The translations under genes and the position numbers were made by a program. From NCBI GenBank assembly GCA_964460905.1, contig CAYWRM010000008.1, positions 58,840-122,839 on the forward strand: 64,000 bases of DNA. Reading direction: 5' to 3'. This DNA comes from GCA-002708315 sp964460905. GTDB taxonomy: Bacteria > Bacteroidota > Bacteroidia > Bacteroidales > F082. This document shows, piece after piece, positions 27,168 through 36,601 of this stretch. The notes under the pieces are model-generated. The model was not told where the DNA came from. It saw nothing but the letters and a program-made list of their open reading frames with translations, and searched no databases. Position 1 is the first letter of the stretch. Each line of letters starts with the position of its first letter.

Positions 27168-29132
27168 ATGACTGAAGAAGAAAAAAGTAAAAGCGCAAAC
27201 GAACAATATACAGCCGATAACATACAAGTACTTGAGGGCTTAGAAGCAGTTAGAAAAAGACCTGCCATGTACATTGGTGATGTTAACACACGAGGACTTC
27301 ATCATCTAGTTTACGAGGTTATTGATAACTCTATTGACGAAGCTCTTGTCGGTTATTGCGATATAATAGATGTAATAATACACAAAGACAATTCTATTAC
27401 TGTATGGGATAACGGACGTGGTATCCCAACGGGTATTCATGAAAAAGAAAACAGGTCGGCACTCGAAGTTGTTATGACGGTTTTACACGCAGGAGGAAAG
27501 TTTGATAAAGGCTCCTATAAAGTCTCCGGTGGTTTGCATGGTGTAGGTGTTAGCTGTGTAAATGCATTATCCGAAACCTTAAAAGCTACAGTTTATCGCG
27601 AAGGCAAGGTTTTTGAACAAACCTATCATAAGGGCAAGCCGGAAGAGGATGTCAAAATTATTGGCGAGTCAGAAAAAAACGGTACTGAAGTATATTTCTT
27701 ACCCGATAAATCTATTTTTCTGGTAACCACTTACGATTTTTCAATACTCGCAGCAAGACTCCGCGAATTATCATATCTCAACAAGGGTATAACCTTAACT
27801 CTTACGGATGAACGCAATACTGATGATGATGGTAATTATATTTCCGATTCATTTTATTCAGATAACGGTCTAAGTGATTTTATTCATTATCTTGATGAAA
27901 ATCGTGATAATTTAACAGAGGAAATAATTAGTATTGATGGCGAGAAAAATAATGTGCCTGTTGAAATAGCAATGCAGTACAACACTTCCTTTACTGAAAA
28001 CCTACACTCATATGTAAACAATATTAATACAATAGAGGGTGGGACACACCTTTCGGGCTTTAGGAGAGGCTTAACGCGTACTTTAAAAAGCTATGCCGAT
28101 AAATCGGGAATGCTGTCAAAACTTAAATTTGATATTAGTGGTGACGATTTTCGTGAAGGATTAACTGCAGTTATTTCTGTTAAAGTTGCTGAACCGCAGT
28201 TTGAAGGCCAAACTAAAACCAAATTAGGAAACTCCGATGTAATGGGTGCTGTAGACCAAATGGTTAGTGAAGCGTTAAATCATTATCTTGAAGAAAATCC
28301 GAAAGATGCCAAAACAATAGTTCAAAAAGTAATTCTTGCTGCAACTGCTCGTCATGCTGCACGAAAGGCTCGTGAACTTGTTCAACGAAAAAATGTTCTT
28401 TCTGGATCAGGGCTCCCTGGAAAATTGTCTGATTGCTCTGACAAAGACCCTACTAATACTGAAGTATACCTTGTGGAGGGCGACTCGGCAGGTGGAACAG
28501 CAAAGCAAGGTAGGGATAGAAAATTCCAGGCTATTCTTCCCCTAAGAGGTAAAATTCTTAATGTTGAGAAAGCACTACCACATAAAATATTTGAAAGTGA
28601 AGAAATAAAGAATATATATACTGCATTAGGCGTAAGCGTTGGAACAGAAGAGGATAGTAAAGCTCTTAATTTGGTAAAACTAAGGTATCATAAAATTATT
28701 ATCATGACTGATGCCGACGTTGATGGTAGTCATATAGCAACCCTTATTCTTACTTTCTTTTTTAGGCATATGCTGGAGCTTGTTGAAAAAGGTTATGTTT
28801 ATATTGCCACTCCACCTCTGTACCTGCTTCGTAAAGGTAAATCTGAAAAATATTGTTGGTCAGAAGAAGAACGAGAAGCTATTACTAAAGAATGGTCGCC
28901 TGATGGCAGTGATAAAGGTATTCACATCCAACGTTATAAAGGTTTAGGTGAAATGAATGCTGAACAATTATGGAGTACTACCATGAATCCTGAAACCAGA
29001 ACATTAAGACAAGTAACAATTGTTAATAGTTCGGAAGCTGACCATGTTTTTTCAATGCTTATGGGTGATGAAGTTCCACCACGACGTGAGTTTATTGAAG
29101 CTAATGCCAAATATGCTAATATTGATACCTAA
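27168..29132 (+). CDS. gyrB: DNA gyrase subunit B
   Basis: 654 residues, standard for GyrB without the proteobacterial insert. The GHKL ATPase has YEVIDNSIDEA, DNGRGIPTG and HAGGKFDKGSYKVSGGLHGVGVS; the transducer follows; the Toprim domain has VEGDSAGGTAKQGRD, LPLRGKILNVEKA and the acidic DADVDGSHI. The end RYKGLGEMNAEQLWSTTMNP matches the GyrA-binding tail, and TMNPETR with the Q near the QTK-like position favours GyrB over ParE. With GyrA it makes negative supercoils using ATP. Single gene with its own promoter and terminator. Confidence 0.95.
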   Translation: MTEEEKSKSANEQYTADNIQVLEGLEAVRKRPAMYIGDVNTRGLHHLVYEVIDNSIDEALVGYCDIIDVIIHKDNSITVWDNGRGIPTGIHEKENRSALEVVMTVLHAGGKFDKGSYKVSGGLHGVGVSCVNALSETLKATVYREGKVFEQTYHKGKPEEDVKIIGESEKNGTEVYFLPDKSIFLVTTYDFSILAARLRELSYLNKGITLTLTDERNTDDDGNYISDSFYSDNGLSDFIHYLDENRDNLTEEIISIDGEKNNVPVEIAMQYNTSFTENLHSYVNNINTIEGGTHLSGFRRGLTRTLKSYADKSGMLSKLKFDISGDDFREGLTAVISVKVAEPQFEGQTKTKLGNSDVMGAVDQMVSEALNHYLEENPKDAKTIVQKVILAATARHAARKARELVQRKNVLSGSGLPGKLSDCSDKDPTNTEVYLVEGDSAGGTAKQGRDRKFQAILPLRGKILNVEKALPHKIFESEEIKNIYTALGVSVGTEEDSKALNLVKLRYHKIIIMTDADVDGSHIATLILTFFFRHMLELVEKGYVYIATPPLYLLRKGKSEKYCWSEEEREAITKEWSPDGSDKGIHIQRYKGLGEMNAEQLWSTTMNPETRTLRQVTIVNSSEADHVFSMLMGDEVPPRREFIEANAKYANIDT

Positions 29133-29163
29133 TTTCATTAATTATAACATTAATTATTTTTTT

Positions 29164-29200
29164 AAGTCTGATTCGTTAATTAATGGATCAGACTTTTTTT
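29164..29200 (+). terminator. gyrB terminator
   Basis: Stem AAGTCTGAT (29164-29172) and ATCAGACTT (29187-29195), loop of 14, followed by five more Ts. It starts 32 bases after the stop codon. Confidence 0.85.
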
Positions 29201-29339
29201 ATTTATGCTAAACAAAATTATATTTACCACAAATAATAAATGTTTATTTTTACCATGTAATTATTAGTACAAAAAAAAACTCGCACAAACCAAAAACTAT
29301 TCAAGAAATTAAATATCTAAAAAACTAATACTCTTCAAG

Positions 29340-31769
29340 ATGAAACATGTGATTTATTTATTCTTAATTTTTATAGCACTAGCAGCAACAGCGCAAGAAA
29401 ATAACATATATCAGAAACCTCCTCAAGAAATTCTTGAGCTTGTTGATGTACAACGAGCTCCTTCGGTTTTAATGGATGATAAAAATGAAAATATGGTATT
29501 GTTGTATCGTAATTCATACAAAACTATCCAAGATTTATCACAAAAAGAACTTAGACTGGGAGGATTACGCATAGACCCTCAAACAAATATTGGAAGTCGT
29601 GTAACTTATTATATTGACATTAAAATAAAAAACTTAAAGAATAATAAAGCAAAATTAGTTTCTGTCATCGGAATCCCTGAAAATCCACGTTTTTCAAATT
29701 TTTCATGGTCGCCTGATCAAAAAATGATTGCTCTCACCAATACTTCTGACATAGGTGTTGAATTATGGATTCTTGACATAAGTACAGCATCAGTTTATAA
29801 GTTGACAGATGCAAATGTAAATGCTAATATGGGTGATGTTATTAACTGGTTTGAAGACAGCAAATCACTACTGATAAAAACAATTCCTGATAATAGGAAA
29901 TCATTAATCGAAACAGAAAATGCCATTCCAACCGGACCTACAATATCTGTTAATGATGGAAAAAAAGCTCAAAACAGAACATATCAGGATTTGCTCAAAA
30001 ATCAAAATGATGAATACAATTTTGAACAATTAGCCCTAAGTGATCTATATAAAGTAACACTTAATGGTGATGCGGAACTTTGGCTTGAGACGGCAATGTA
30101 TAAGAACATTAATTTCTCACCCGATGGTAGTTATGTCATGATTAGTATCGTAGAAAAACCTTTTTCATATTTAGTACCATATTATAGATTCCCTTCATCA
30201 ACAACTATCTATACTAGTAGTGCAAAAAAGGTAGAAACAATAATAGAGGTACCACTTATTGAAGATTTGCCCAAAGGCTTTATGGCTACTCGAGAAGGTC
30301 GCCGAAATATAAGTTGGAGACGTGACAAACCTGCTTCAATTATATTTACAGTAGCGCTTGATGGAGGCGACCCTGAGAATATAGTCGAATTTCGTGATGA
30401 AGTAAGTGAACTTGAAGCACCATTTAACGGAAAACCTAAATACATTATCAGAACAAATAATAGGTTTAGCGGGATAGAATGGGGTGACGATAATATAGCA
30501 ATTGCTTATGATTACTGGTGGAATAATAGAAACACAAAAACCTATCTATTCAACCCATCTGATAGCTCTGTAAAGCCTGAAATATTATTCGACAGAAATT
30601 ATCAAGATCGCTATAGCGATCCGGGAAACTTCGTTACCAAAAGAAATAAGTTTGGAAGCTACTCATTGGATATTAGTGATGACAACGTATTCTTGATCGG
30701 TGATGGATATTCAGAAAACGGACAAAAACCATTTGTTGATAAACTAGATTTAAAGACTCTAGAAAGTGAACGACTTTACCAGTCAGAATATTCTGATAAA
30801 TTAGAAAACATACGCAAGTATATTCCAAAGAAGAATCAATTGTTGGTTCGTATAGAGTCAAGTAGTGAATATCCAAATTACTTTTTCAGAAATTTGAAAA
30901 ATGGTAAACTTACCCAACTTACGTTTTTTAAAAACCCATTTATAAGCATTCAAAATGTAGATAAACAAGTTATTAGCTACACTCGTGACGATGGCTTGGA
31001 ACTTTCAGGAACACTATATTTGCCAATTGGTTATGATAAAGATAGTGGTGAAAAAATGCCAATGATAATATGGGCATACCCTAAGGAATTTAAAGATAAA
31101 GGCAGTGCCGGACAAAAAACACAAAACCCAAATGAATTTACATATCCATATTATGGATCGATGGTTTATTGGGTTACCAGAGGATATGTAGTTTTAGATG
31201 ATGCTTCTTTTCCAATTGTTGGTGAAGGAGATACTGAGCCAAATGACTCGTTTCGTAAACAATTAGTTGCAAATGCAAAAGCAGCTATTGATGCAGTAGA
31301 CAGTTTAGGATATATCAATAGGAATAAGGTTGCAATCGGTGGTCATAGTTATGGTGCTTTTATGGTAGCTAATCTACTCTCACATTCTGATTTATTTGCT
31401 GCAGGAATTGCCAGGAGCGGCGCATACAATAGAACTTTAACTCCTTTTGGGTTTCAAAGCGAAGAGCGCACATATTGGGAAGCTCCTGATGTATATAATA
31501 CTATGTCGCCATTTATGCATGCCGACAAAATGAAAACGCCACTACTACTTATTCACGGTGAAGCCGACAATAACTCAGGAACTTACCCGTTGCAAAGCGA
31601 ACGTTACTTTAATGCACTCAAAGGGTTAGGGGCAACTACAAGGTTAGTAATACTACCGAAAGAAAGTCACGGGTACAGAGCAAAAGAAAGTATCCTGCAT
31701 TTGCTTTGGGAACAAGATCAATGGCTTGAAAAATATCTAAAAACTGAGCAAAATCCTGACATTAAATAA
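29340..31769 (+). CDS. S9-family serine peptidase (glutamyl endopeptidase-like)
   Basis: 809 residues with a signal peptide ending ATAQ, so periplasmic. Residues about 100-540 form the beta-propeller; the alpha/beta-hydrolase domain follows with GGHSYGAFM (nucleophile Ser670), HGEADNNSG (Asp743) and ESHGY (His777), a complete triad. Overall layout resembles S9D enzymes such as the plant chloroplast glutamyl endopeptidase. The propeller normally limits substrates to peptides or small proteins. The small DUF2007 gene begins six bases after the stop. Confidence 0.88.
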   Translation: MKHVIYLFLIFIALAATAQENNIYQKPPQEILELVDVQRAPSVLMDDKNENMVLLYRNSYKTIQDLSQKELRLGGLRIDPQTNIGSRVTYYIDIKIKNLKNNKAKLVSVIGIPENPRFSNFSWSPDQKMIALTNTSDIGVELWILDISTASVYKLTDANVNANMGDVINWFEDSKSLLIKTIPDNRKSLIETENAIPTGPTISVNDGKKAQNRTYQDLLKNQNDEYNFEQLALSDLYKVTLNGDAELWLETAMYKNINFSPDGSYVMISIVEKPFSYLVPYYRFPSSTTIYTSSAKKVETIIEVPLIEDLPKGFMATREGRRNISWRRDKPASIIFTVALDGGDPENIVEFRDEVSELEAPFNGKPKYIIRTNNRFSGIEWGDDNIAIAYDYWWNNRNTKTYLFNPSDSSVKPEILFDRNYQDRYSDPGNFVTKRNKFGSYSLDISDDNVFLIGDGYSENGQKPFVDKLDLKTLESERLYQSEYSDKLENIRKYIPKKNQLLVRIESSSEYPNYFFRNLKNGKLTQLTFFKNPFISIQNVDKQVISYTRDDGLELSGTLYLPIGYDKDSGEKMPMIIWAYPKEFKDKGSAGQKTQNPNEFTYPYYGSMVYWVTRGYVVLDDASFPIVGEGDTEPNDSFRKQLVANAKAAIDAVDSLGYINRNKVAIGGHSYGAFMVANLLSHSDLFAAGIARSGAYNRTLTPFGFQSEERTYWEAPDVYNTMSPFMHADKMKTPLLLIHGEADNNSGTYPLQSERYFNALKGLGATTRLVILPKESHGYRAKESILHLLWEQDQWLEKYLKTEQNPDIK

Positions 31770-31775
31770 TATATT

Positions 31776-31997
31776 ATGGAATTCATAACAATTAAAGAGT
31801 CACATTATGCTACAGACCTTTTTATTCTGAAGAGTAAGTTAGAATCTGAAGGAGTGGAATGCTATTTAAAGGATGAATATATGTCACAAATATTATCTCA
31901 CATACCTTCGATGCTTGTAAAACTTCAAGTACATAATTCTAATATTGAAAAAGTAAAAAAGATAATGAGAGAAAGTGGAGATTTACCTCAGGAATGA
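31776..31997 (+). CDS. DUF2007-domain small protein
   Basis: 73 residues. The pattern EFITIKESHYATDLFILKSKLESEGVECYLKDEY, then KLQVHNSNIEKVKKIM, is the DUF2007 (putative signal-transducing) fold: an alpha-beta ferredoxin-like unit. It has no catalytic residues. It is closely coupled to the S9 peptidase gene, but partners in this family vary, so a joint function is only suggested. Confidence 0.8.
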   Translation: MEFITIKESHYATDLFILKSKLESEGVECYLKDEYMSQILSHIPSMLVKLQVHNSNIEKVKKIMRESGDLPQE

Positions 31998-32020
31998 ATG
32001 TAATGTAACAACCCAAACTG

Positions 32021-32042
32021 ATGCAAGCGTCCTCGCTTGCAT
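32021..32042. terminator. Palindrome 1 between convergent genes
   Basis: Perfect 9-bp stem ATGCAAGCG / CGCTTGCAT with loop TCCT. With its neighbour at 32080 it ends both converging genes. A long T-run is missing, so it may act more as a barrier or repeat than as a classical terminator. Confidence 0.5.
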
Positions 32043-32079
32043 TTATTACTAGAACAACAAACTTTCAAACATAGAAAAC

Positions 32080-32101
32080 TTTCAAGCGTGGACGCTTGAA
32101 A
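32080..32101. terminator. Palindrome 2 between convergent genes
   Basis: Perfect 9-bp stem TTTCAAGCG / CGCTTGAAA with loop TGGA. It shares the core CAAGCG/CGCTTG and a purine/pyrimidine loop with palindrome 1, as members of one dispersed repeat family. Confidence 0.5.
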
Positions 32102-32144
32102 CAGAATTGTGTGTATACTTAAAACAAGGAAAAGTATAAAAAAT

Positions 32145-34190
32145 TTAAAACTCCAACACTTCTTTTATCCCGTCAACAATTTTTTGAATATCAGGAAGTA
32201 TAGCTTTTTCCAGTATCCTGTTAAAACCAACCGGAGTGAAGGTGGCTCCTACCCTTTTTACTGGGGCATCTAGATAGTTAAATGCTTTATCAGCAATTTG
32301 GGCAGCAACTTCACCACCAAATCCTGCAAAAACTTTGTCTTCATGAACAATAATAGCACTATTAGTTTTTTTAATAGATTTCAGAATAGCATCTTCATCC
32401 AAAGGCGATAATGATCTCAAGTCAATTACTTCAACATTTTTATTAAGCTCTTCTTTTACCAGTTTAGCTGCAGCTAAACACATTGGTACTGTGTTTCCAT
32501 AAGTAATAACACTAAGATCTGCACCTTCCAATCGCACTCTTGCTTTTCCAAAAGGAACTTCAAAATCATCAGGAACTATTGTTTCTGCAGATGGATCGTT
32601 ATATAATGCTTTTGGTTCAAGAAATAATGTAAGACCTCTCGACCTGATTGAAGTTCTTAATAGTCCGGCTGCATCATCTGCAAAGGCCGGATAAACAACT
32701 CGTAACCCGGGAAATGTTGTTAGTGCACCCTCAATATTTTGTGAATGGTACAAGCCACCGCCAATATATCCACCCGATGCAAGCCTAATTGTAACATTTG
32801 GGGCAAACTGCCCGTTACTTCGCCAATAATCGTGAGTGCTATCAACAAGCTGTTCCATAGCAGGCCAAAAATAATCGGCAAATTCAGCACCTTCCACAAC
32901 AACACGAATTTTATCGTTAAAACGAGTCATTCCATTTGCAGTTCCAAGTATAAAGTCTTCGGCAATTGGTGAATTAAAAACACGATTTATGCCAAATTCC
33001 TGTTGCATACCTTTACTTACGTTAAAAATGCCACCTTTATCTTTATTTGCCATATCCTGCCCGAAAATATAAGTGTCAGGATTATTGTGGAATTCAGATT
33101 TCAAAGTCTGGTTCAATGCCTGAATTAGTCTTAATGACTTACCTTTACTACCATCATGCAATCCATCAGGATATAGCTTACTTACATAGGGTTCAGGAGC
33201 AACAAAGTCATAAATTGAACCAGGGTCAGGATTTGGTGCAACCAAGGCTTTTTTGTGTGCTGCTGAAATATCTTTTTTAGCCTCTTTGTCAAGATCCTTT
33301 AGTTCGGCTTCAGTAAACTTCTTTGAATGAATAAGTTGTACTCTAAATCGCTCCAGAGGATCACTCAACCTAACACAGTGTCGTTCACTATCACTACGAT
33401 ACAATTCATGAGCATCTGAATTAGAATGAGCATGAATTCTTGTGCAATTTGCATGTACAATAACCGGCTCACTATTTTTTATAGCATGCTCCTTAGCAGC
33501 ATCCATTGTATTCATTGAGTCGAAAATGTTTTTGCCGTCACAGTACATTATTCGTAAATTTTTCAACCCCCTGTAATTCTCAGCAGCACGTCTGTTTGCC
33601 GACTGATCTCGTTGAGGAACACTTATACCATATTGATTATCCTGAAAAACAAAAATTACTGGAAGTTTCTCCTTAGAGGCTCCGTTAATTGCTTCAAAAA
33701 CATAACCTTCAGAAGTCGAGGATTCCCCTTGTGAACTTATTGCTACTCCCCCACTTTCATAAATTTTAATGGATCTTGCAACCCCGGCGGCATGAAGTGT
33801 ATGATTACCTGTTGCTGATGAAACATTTTGAATATTCCATTCGGGTTTAGCAAAATGGTTTGACATATGACGTCCACCACTGGCAATATCTGTAGCTTTG
33901 GATATACCATTTAGAATTATCTCTTCTGCAGTTAATCCTGCTGAGATAGCAGTAAGCATATCTCGATAATAAGGAAAAAGGAAATCTGTTTCTTTATTAA
34001 ACACCTGGCCTATAGCCAACTGAATGCCATCATGTCCGGCATACGGAGCATGATATGACCACCCTAGTGCTTGTTTCAAATAGTTAGGAGCTTTCTCATC
34101 AAGCTGTCTGCCAAGGGTCATTAATGAATACCAATGCATTAATGTTTCCTTACTAACATTATCTAAAGTATATTTTCTTTTTTGTGCCAT
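32145..34190 (-). CDS. 2-oxoacid dehydrogenase E1, fused alpha and beta subunits
   Basis: 681 residues. Residues about 1-320 are the E1-alpha thiamine-diphosphate domain with GESSTSEG...NQYGIS as the cofactor-binding region; about 350-681 are E1-beta with the VRVVVEGAEFADYFWPAMEQL region and the C-terminal transketolase domain (ITYGNTVP, VIDLRSLSPLDED). The fused layout is usual in Bacteroidota and is annotated as branched-chain or pyruvate E1; the substrate is not certain. It decarboxylates a 2-oxoacid and passes the acyl group to the E2 lipoyl arm. No E2 or E3 is nearby. CAAAAATA at 34210-34217 is a minus-strand -7 box. Confidence 0.88.
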   Translation of the reverse strand: MAQKRKYTLDNVSKETLMHWYSLMTLGRQLDEKAPNYLKQALGWSYHAPYAGHDGIQLAIGQVFNKETDFLFPYYRDMLTAISAGLTAEEIILNGISKATDIASGGRHMSNHFAKPEWNIQNVSSATGNHTLHAAGVARSIKIYESGGVAISSQGESSTSEGYVFEAINGASKEKLPVIFVFQDNQYGISVPQRDQSANRRAAENYRGLKNLRIMYCDGKNIFDSMNTMDAAKEHAIKNSEPVIVHANCTRIHAHSNSDAHELYRSDSERHCVRLSDPLERFRVQLIHSKKFTEAELKDLDKEAKKDISAAHKKALVAPNPDPGSIYDFVAPEPYVSKLYPDGLHDGSKGKSLRLIQALNQTLKSEFHNNPDTYIFGQDMANKDKGGIFNVSKGMQQEFGINRVFNSPIAEDFILGTANGMTRFNDKIRVVVEGAEFADYFWPAMEQLVDSTHDYWRSNGQFAPNVTIRLASGGYIGGGLYHSQNIEGALTTFPGLRVVYPAFADDAAGLLRTSIRSRGLTLFLEPKALYNDPSAETIVPDDFEVPFGKARVRLEGADLSVITYGNTVPMCLAAAKLVKEELNKNVEVIDLRSLSPLDEDAILKSIKKTNSAIIVHEDKVFAGFGGEVAAQIADKAFNYLDAPVKRVGATFTPVGFNRILEKAILPDIQKIVDGIKEVLEF

Positions 34191-34789
34191 GTCAATTCAA
34201 GATTTGCTGCAAAAATAGTTAATATTTTAATTTTGAATGATTATAAATAATAAACATTTTAACTCTCACAGACCCGCCGTGTTGAAAAAACCCGGCGGGT
34301 CTGGAATATACTAATTCTTATATAATGTTGTCCTTGTCATACTGAGGGCAACGAAGCATCTCCCCAAATCAAGCTCACAAACTAGTACAAGCCCAAAGGT
34401 TTAACTCTCATAGACCTTGTTGTCCTCTCGACTGTAGAGAGACTTGCCTGCGGCAAGTAGGAATCTCCTGAGAAAGTGTCTGTTGCTTAGGAAATATCTC
34501 GTCGCTACGCTTCCCTCGATATGTCAACAGAGATTATTGGTATTTTTCGCATGCCTGCCAGCAAGACAGGTCTTACTATAGTTGAAAGAACAACAAAGGC
34601 TTAAGAGTACATTGAGTTGCGAGATAATTGCTGCTTAAGTTAAATGCAAATTTAATGAAGCTTAAATAAGCTAAATATCTGTATGTCACAAATATTAAGT
34701 ACTTTTGCAGCGTTTTTCATAAAATAGAACTGAATTCTATCAGTATAAAATGAAAATCAATAAAACATTTCTACACATTAAATTACCAA
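34191..34789. repeat. Repeat-rich spacer 2
   Basis: 599 bases without a gene. Contents: a perfect 11-bp hairpin CAGACCCGCCG / CGGCGGGTCTG at 34269-34303; a TTGTCATACTGA element at 34334-34363; CTCTC/GAGAG at 34425-34441; a perfect hairpin ACTTGCC-TGC-GGCAAGT at 34442-34458; CTTCCCTCGATA near 34510; and GCCTGCCAGCAAGACAGG near 34556. Several blocks also occur in spacer 1 at 25360-25679. The last 90 bases carry the helicase promoter. Confidence 0.7.
34700..34707 (+). promoter_or_regulatory. DEAD-box helicase -7 box
   Basis: TACTTTTG matches TAnnTTTG exactly. Transcription near 34714 would leave a 76-base leader, long enough for cold-shock-type control, although no structure is evident. Confidence 0.45.
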
Positions 34790-36601
34790 ATGAACAATTT
34801 CGAAGAATTAAATTTAAATGCTGAATTAATTTCGGCAATAACTGAATTAGGCTTTGTTAAGCCTACCCCAATACAAGAATTAGTAATACCGGTGCTGCTT
34901 GAATCAGCCCGAGATTTAGTAGGCCTTGCACAAACTGGCACAGGCAAAACAGCTGCTTTTGGATTACCTATGCTTCAAAAAGTTGACACAAATAATAAGC
35001 AAACTCAAGGTCTCATACTTTCTCCTACACGCGAATTATGTATCCAAATAGCAAAAGATTTAAAATCTTATTCAAAAAACAATAAAAACATACGAGTTAC
35101 CGCTGTTTATGGTGGATCAAGTATTGAAACTCAAATAACTGAATTACGCAAAGGCTCACATATCGTTGTTGGTACTCCCGGCAGGACCTTAGACCTTATA
35201 AACAGAAAAAGGCTGAAGGTTGGCAGTATTGATACGGTTGTACTAGATGAAGCAGATGAAATGCTAAGCATGGGCTTTAAGGAAGACCTTAACAGCATAC
35301 TTGAAGAAACCCCTGATTCTAAGCAAACACTTCTGTTTTCGGCTACAATGCCAGCTGAAATAACTCGAATTGCTCGTAAGTTTATGAACAACCCTGTTGA
35401 GTTATCAGCAGGCGACAAAAAAACAACTGCAGTAAATGTTAAACACGTTTATTATGAAGTTCAAGCACGCGACAGATACGAGGCACTAAAGCGAATAGCG
35501 GATGTAAACCCTAATATTTACGGAATAATTTTTTGCAGAACACGCCGCGAAACAAAAGAAATTGCTGATAAACTAATTCAGGATGGATATAATGCTGATT
35601 CACTTCATGGTGATTTATCGCAAGCGCAACGTGATAGCGTTATGAGCAAGTTCAGATCGAAACACATGCAATTACTTGTAGCTACAGATGTTGCTGCACG
35701 TGGACTTGATGTTAATGACTTAACCCATGTAATAAATTACAATCTTCCTGATGAAAATGAATTGTATGTTCACAGAAGTGGCAGAACAGGACGGGCCGGA
35801 AAAAGCGGAATATCTCTTTCAATTCTCCACATGCGTGAAAAGCATAAATTAAGATCGGTTGAAAATATTATAGGGAAAAAATTTGAAAAGAAATTAGTTC
35901 CATCCGGGAAAGAAATTTGTGAAAAGCAATTATTTAACCTCGTGGAAAAAATGGAGAAAGTTGAAATAGACGAATCTCAGATTACTCCATTTCTGGATGT
36001 AATTTATAAAAAACTTGAATGGCTTAGCAGAGAAGATCTTATTAAGAAATTCCTTTCTCTAGAGTTTAATAGGTTTTTGTCTTATTATAAAAATGCTAAG
36101 GACTTGAATAAATCTGTTGATTCACGCGATGATGGTGGTAGACAAAGAGACAGAAGGGGAAGAGATGGTTCACGTAAGGATTCCAGAGATAATTCAAGGA
36201 GAGATTCAAGAGATAGCTCAAGAAGAGATTCAAGGGATAGTGCAAGAAGTGACTCAAGAGACAATAAAAAATTTACCCGATTATTTATTAATATCGGTAG
36301 CAAAGACGATTTAAATCCTTCAACGCTTATAGGGTTAATAAATAGATATACAAACGAAAAGGATATTGATGTTGGCAGAATAGAGATAATGAAATCATTT
36401 TCATTTTTTGAAGTTGACAAAAGCTATGAGGGTAAAATTATTAAGTCGTTTAAAGATGAAACCTTCAACAATATTGCTCTTAGTGCTGAAGTTGCAAACC
36501 CTAAACAATCTCAGGGAGGAGCAAGATCTGGCAACTCAAGTCGCAAATCCAAGTTCCCTAAAAGAAATGACAGAACAAATAAGAGGAGAAAAAAGGATTA
36601 A
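34790..36601 (+). CDS. DEAD-box RNA helicase with RS-rich linker and DbpA RNA-binding domain
   Basis: 603 residues. The helicase core has the Q motif (FVKPTPIQE), AQTGTGKT (Walker A), DEAD at about 154, SAT, ATDVAARGLD and HRSGRTGRAG. Residues about 440-490 form a low-complexity linker of repeated RDSRDSSR units, like an SR-rich tail. Next is a DbpA-type RNA-binding domain (FTRLFINIGSKDDLNPSTLIG) near 492-570, and a basic Lys/Arg tail. The order matches DeaD/CsdA proteins that remodel rRNA and mRNA, often in the cold. The stop overlaps that of dapD on the other strand. Confidence 0.92.
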   Translation: MNNFEELNLNAELISAITELGFVKPTPIQELVIPVLLESARDLVGLAQTGTGKTAAFGLPMLQKVDTNNKQTQGLILSPTRELCIQIAKDLKSYSKNNKNIRVTAVYGGSSIETQITELRKGSHIVVGTPGRTLDLINRKRLKVGSIDTVVLDEADEMLSMGFKEDLNSILEETPDSKQTLLFSATMPAEITRIARKFMNNPVELSAGDKKTTAVNVKHVYYEVQARDRYEALKRIADVNPNIYGIIFCRTRRETKEIADKLIQDGYNADSLHGDLSQAQRDSVMSKFRSKHMQLLVATDVAARGLDVNDLTHVINYNLPDENELYVHRSGRTGRAGKSGISLSILHMREKHKLRSVENIIGKKFEKKLVPSGKEICEKQLFNLVEKMEKVEIDESQITPFLDVIYKKLEWLSREDLIKKFLSLEFNRFLSYYKNAKDLNKSVDSRDDGGRQRDRRGRDGSRKDSRDNSRRDSRDSSRRDSRDSARSDSRDNKKFTRLFINIGSKDDLNPSTLIGLINRYTNEKDIDVGRIEIMKSFSFFEVDKSYEGKIIKSFKDETFNNIALSAEVANPKQSQGGARSGNSSRKSKFPKRNDRTNKRRKKD

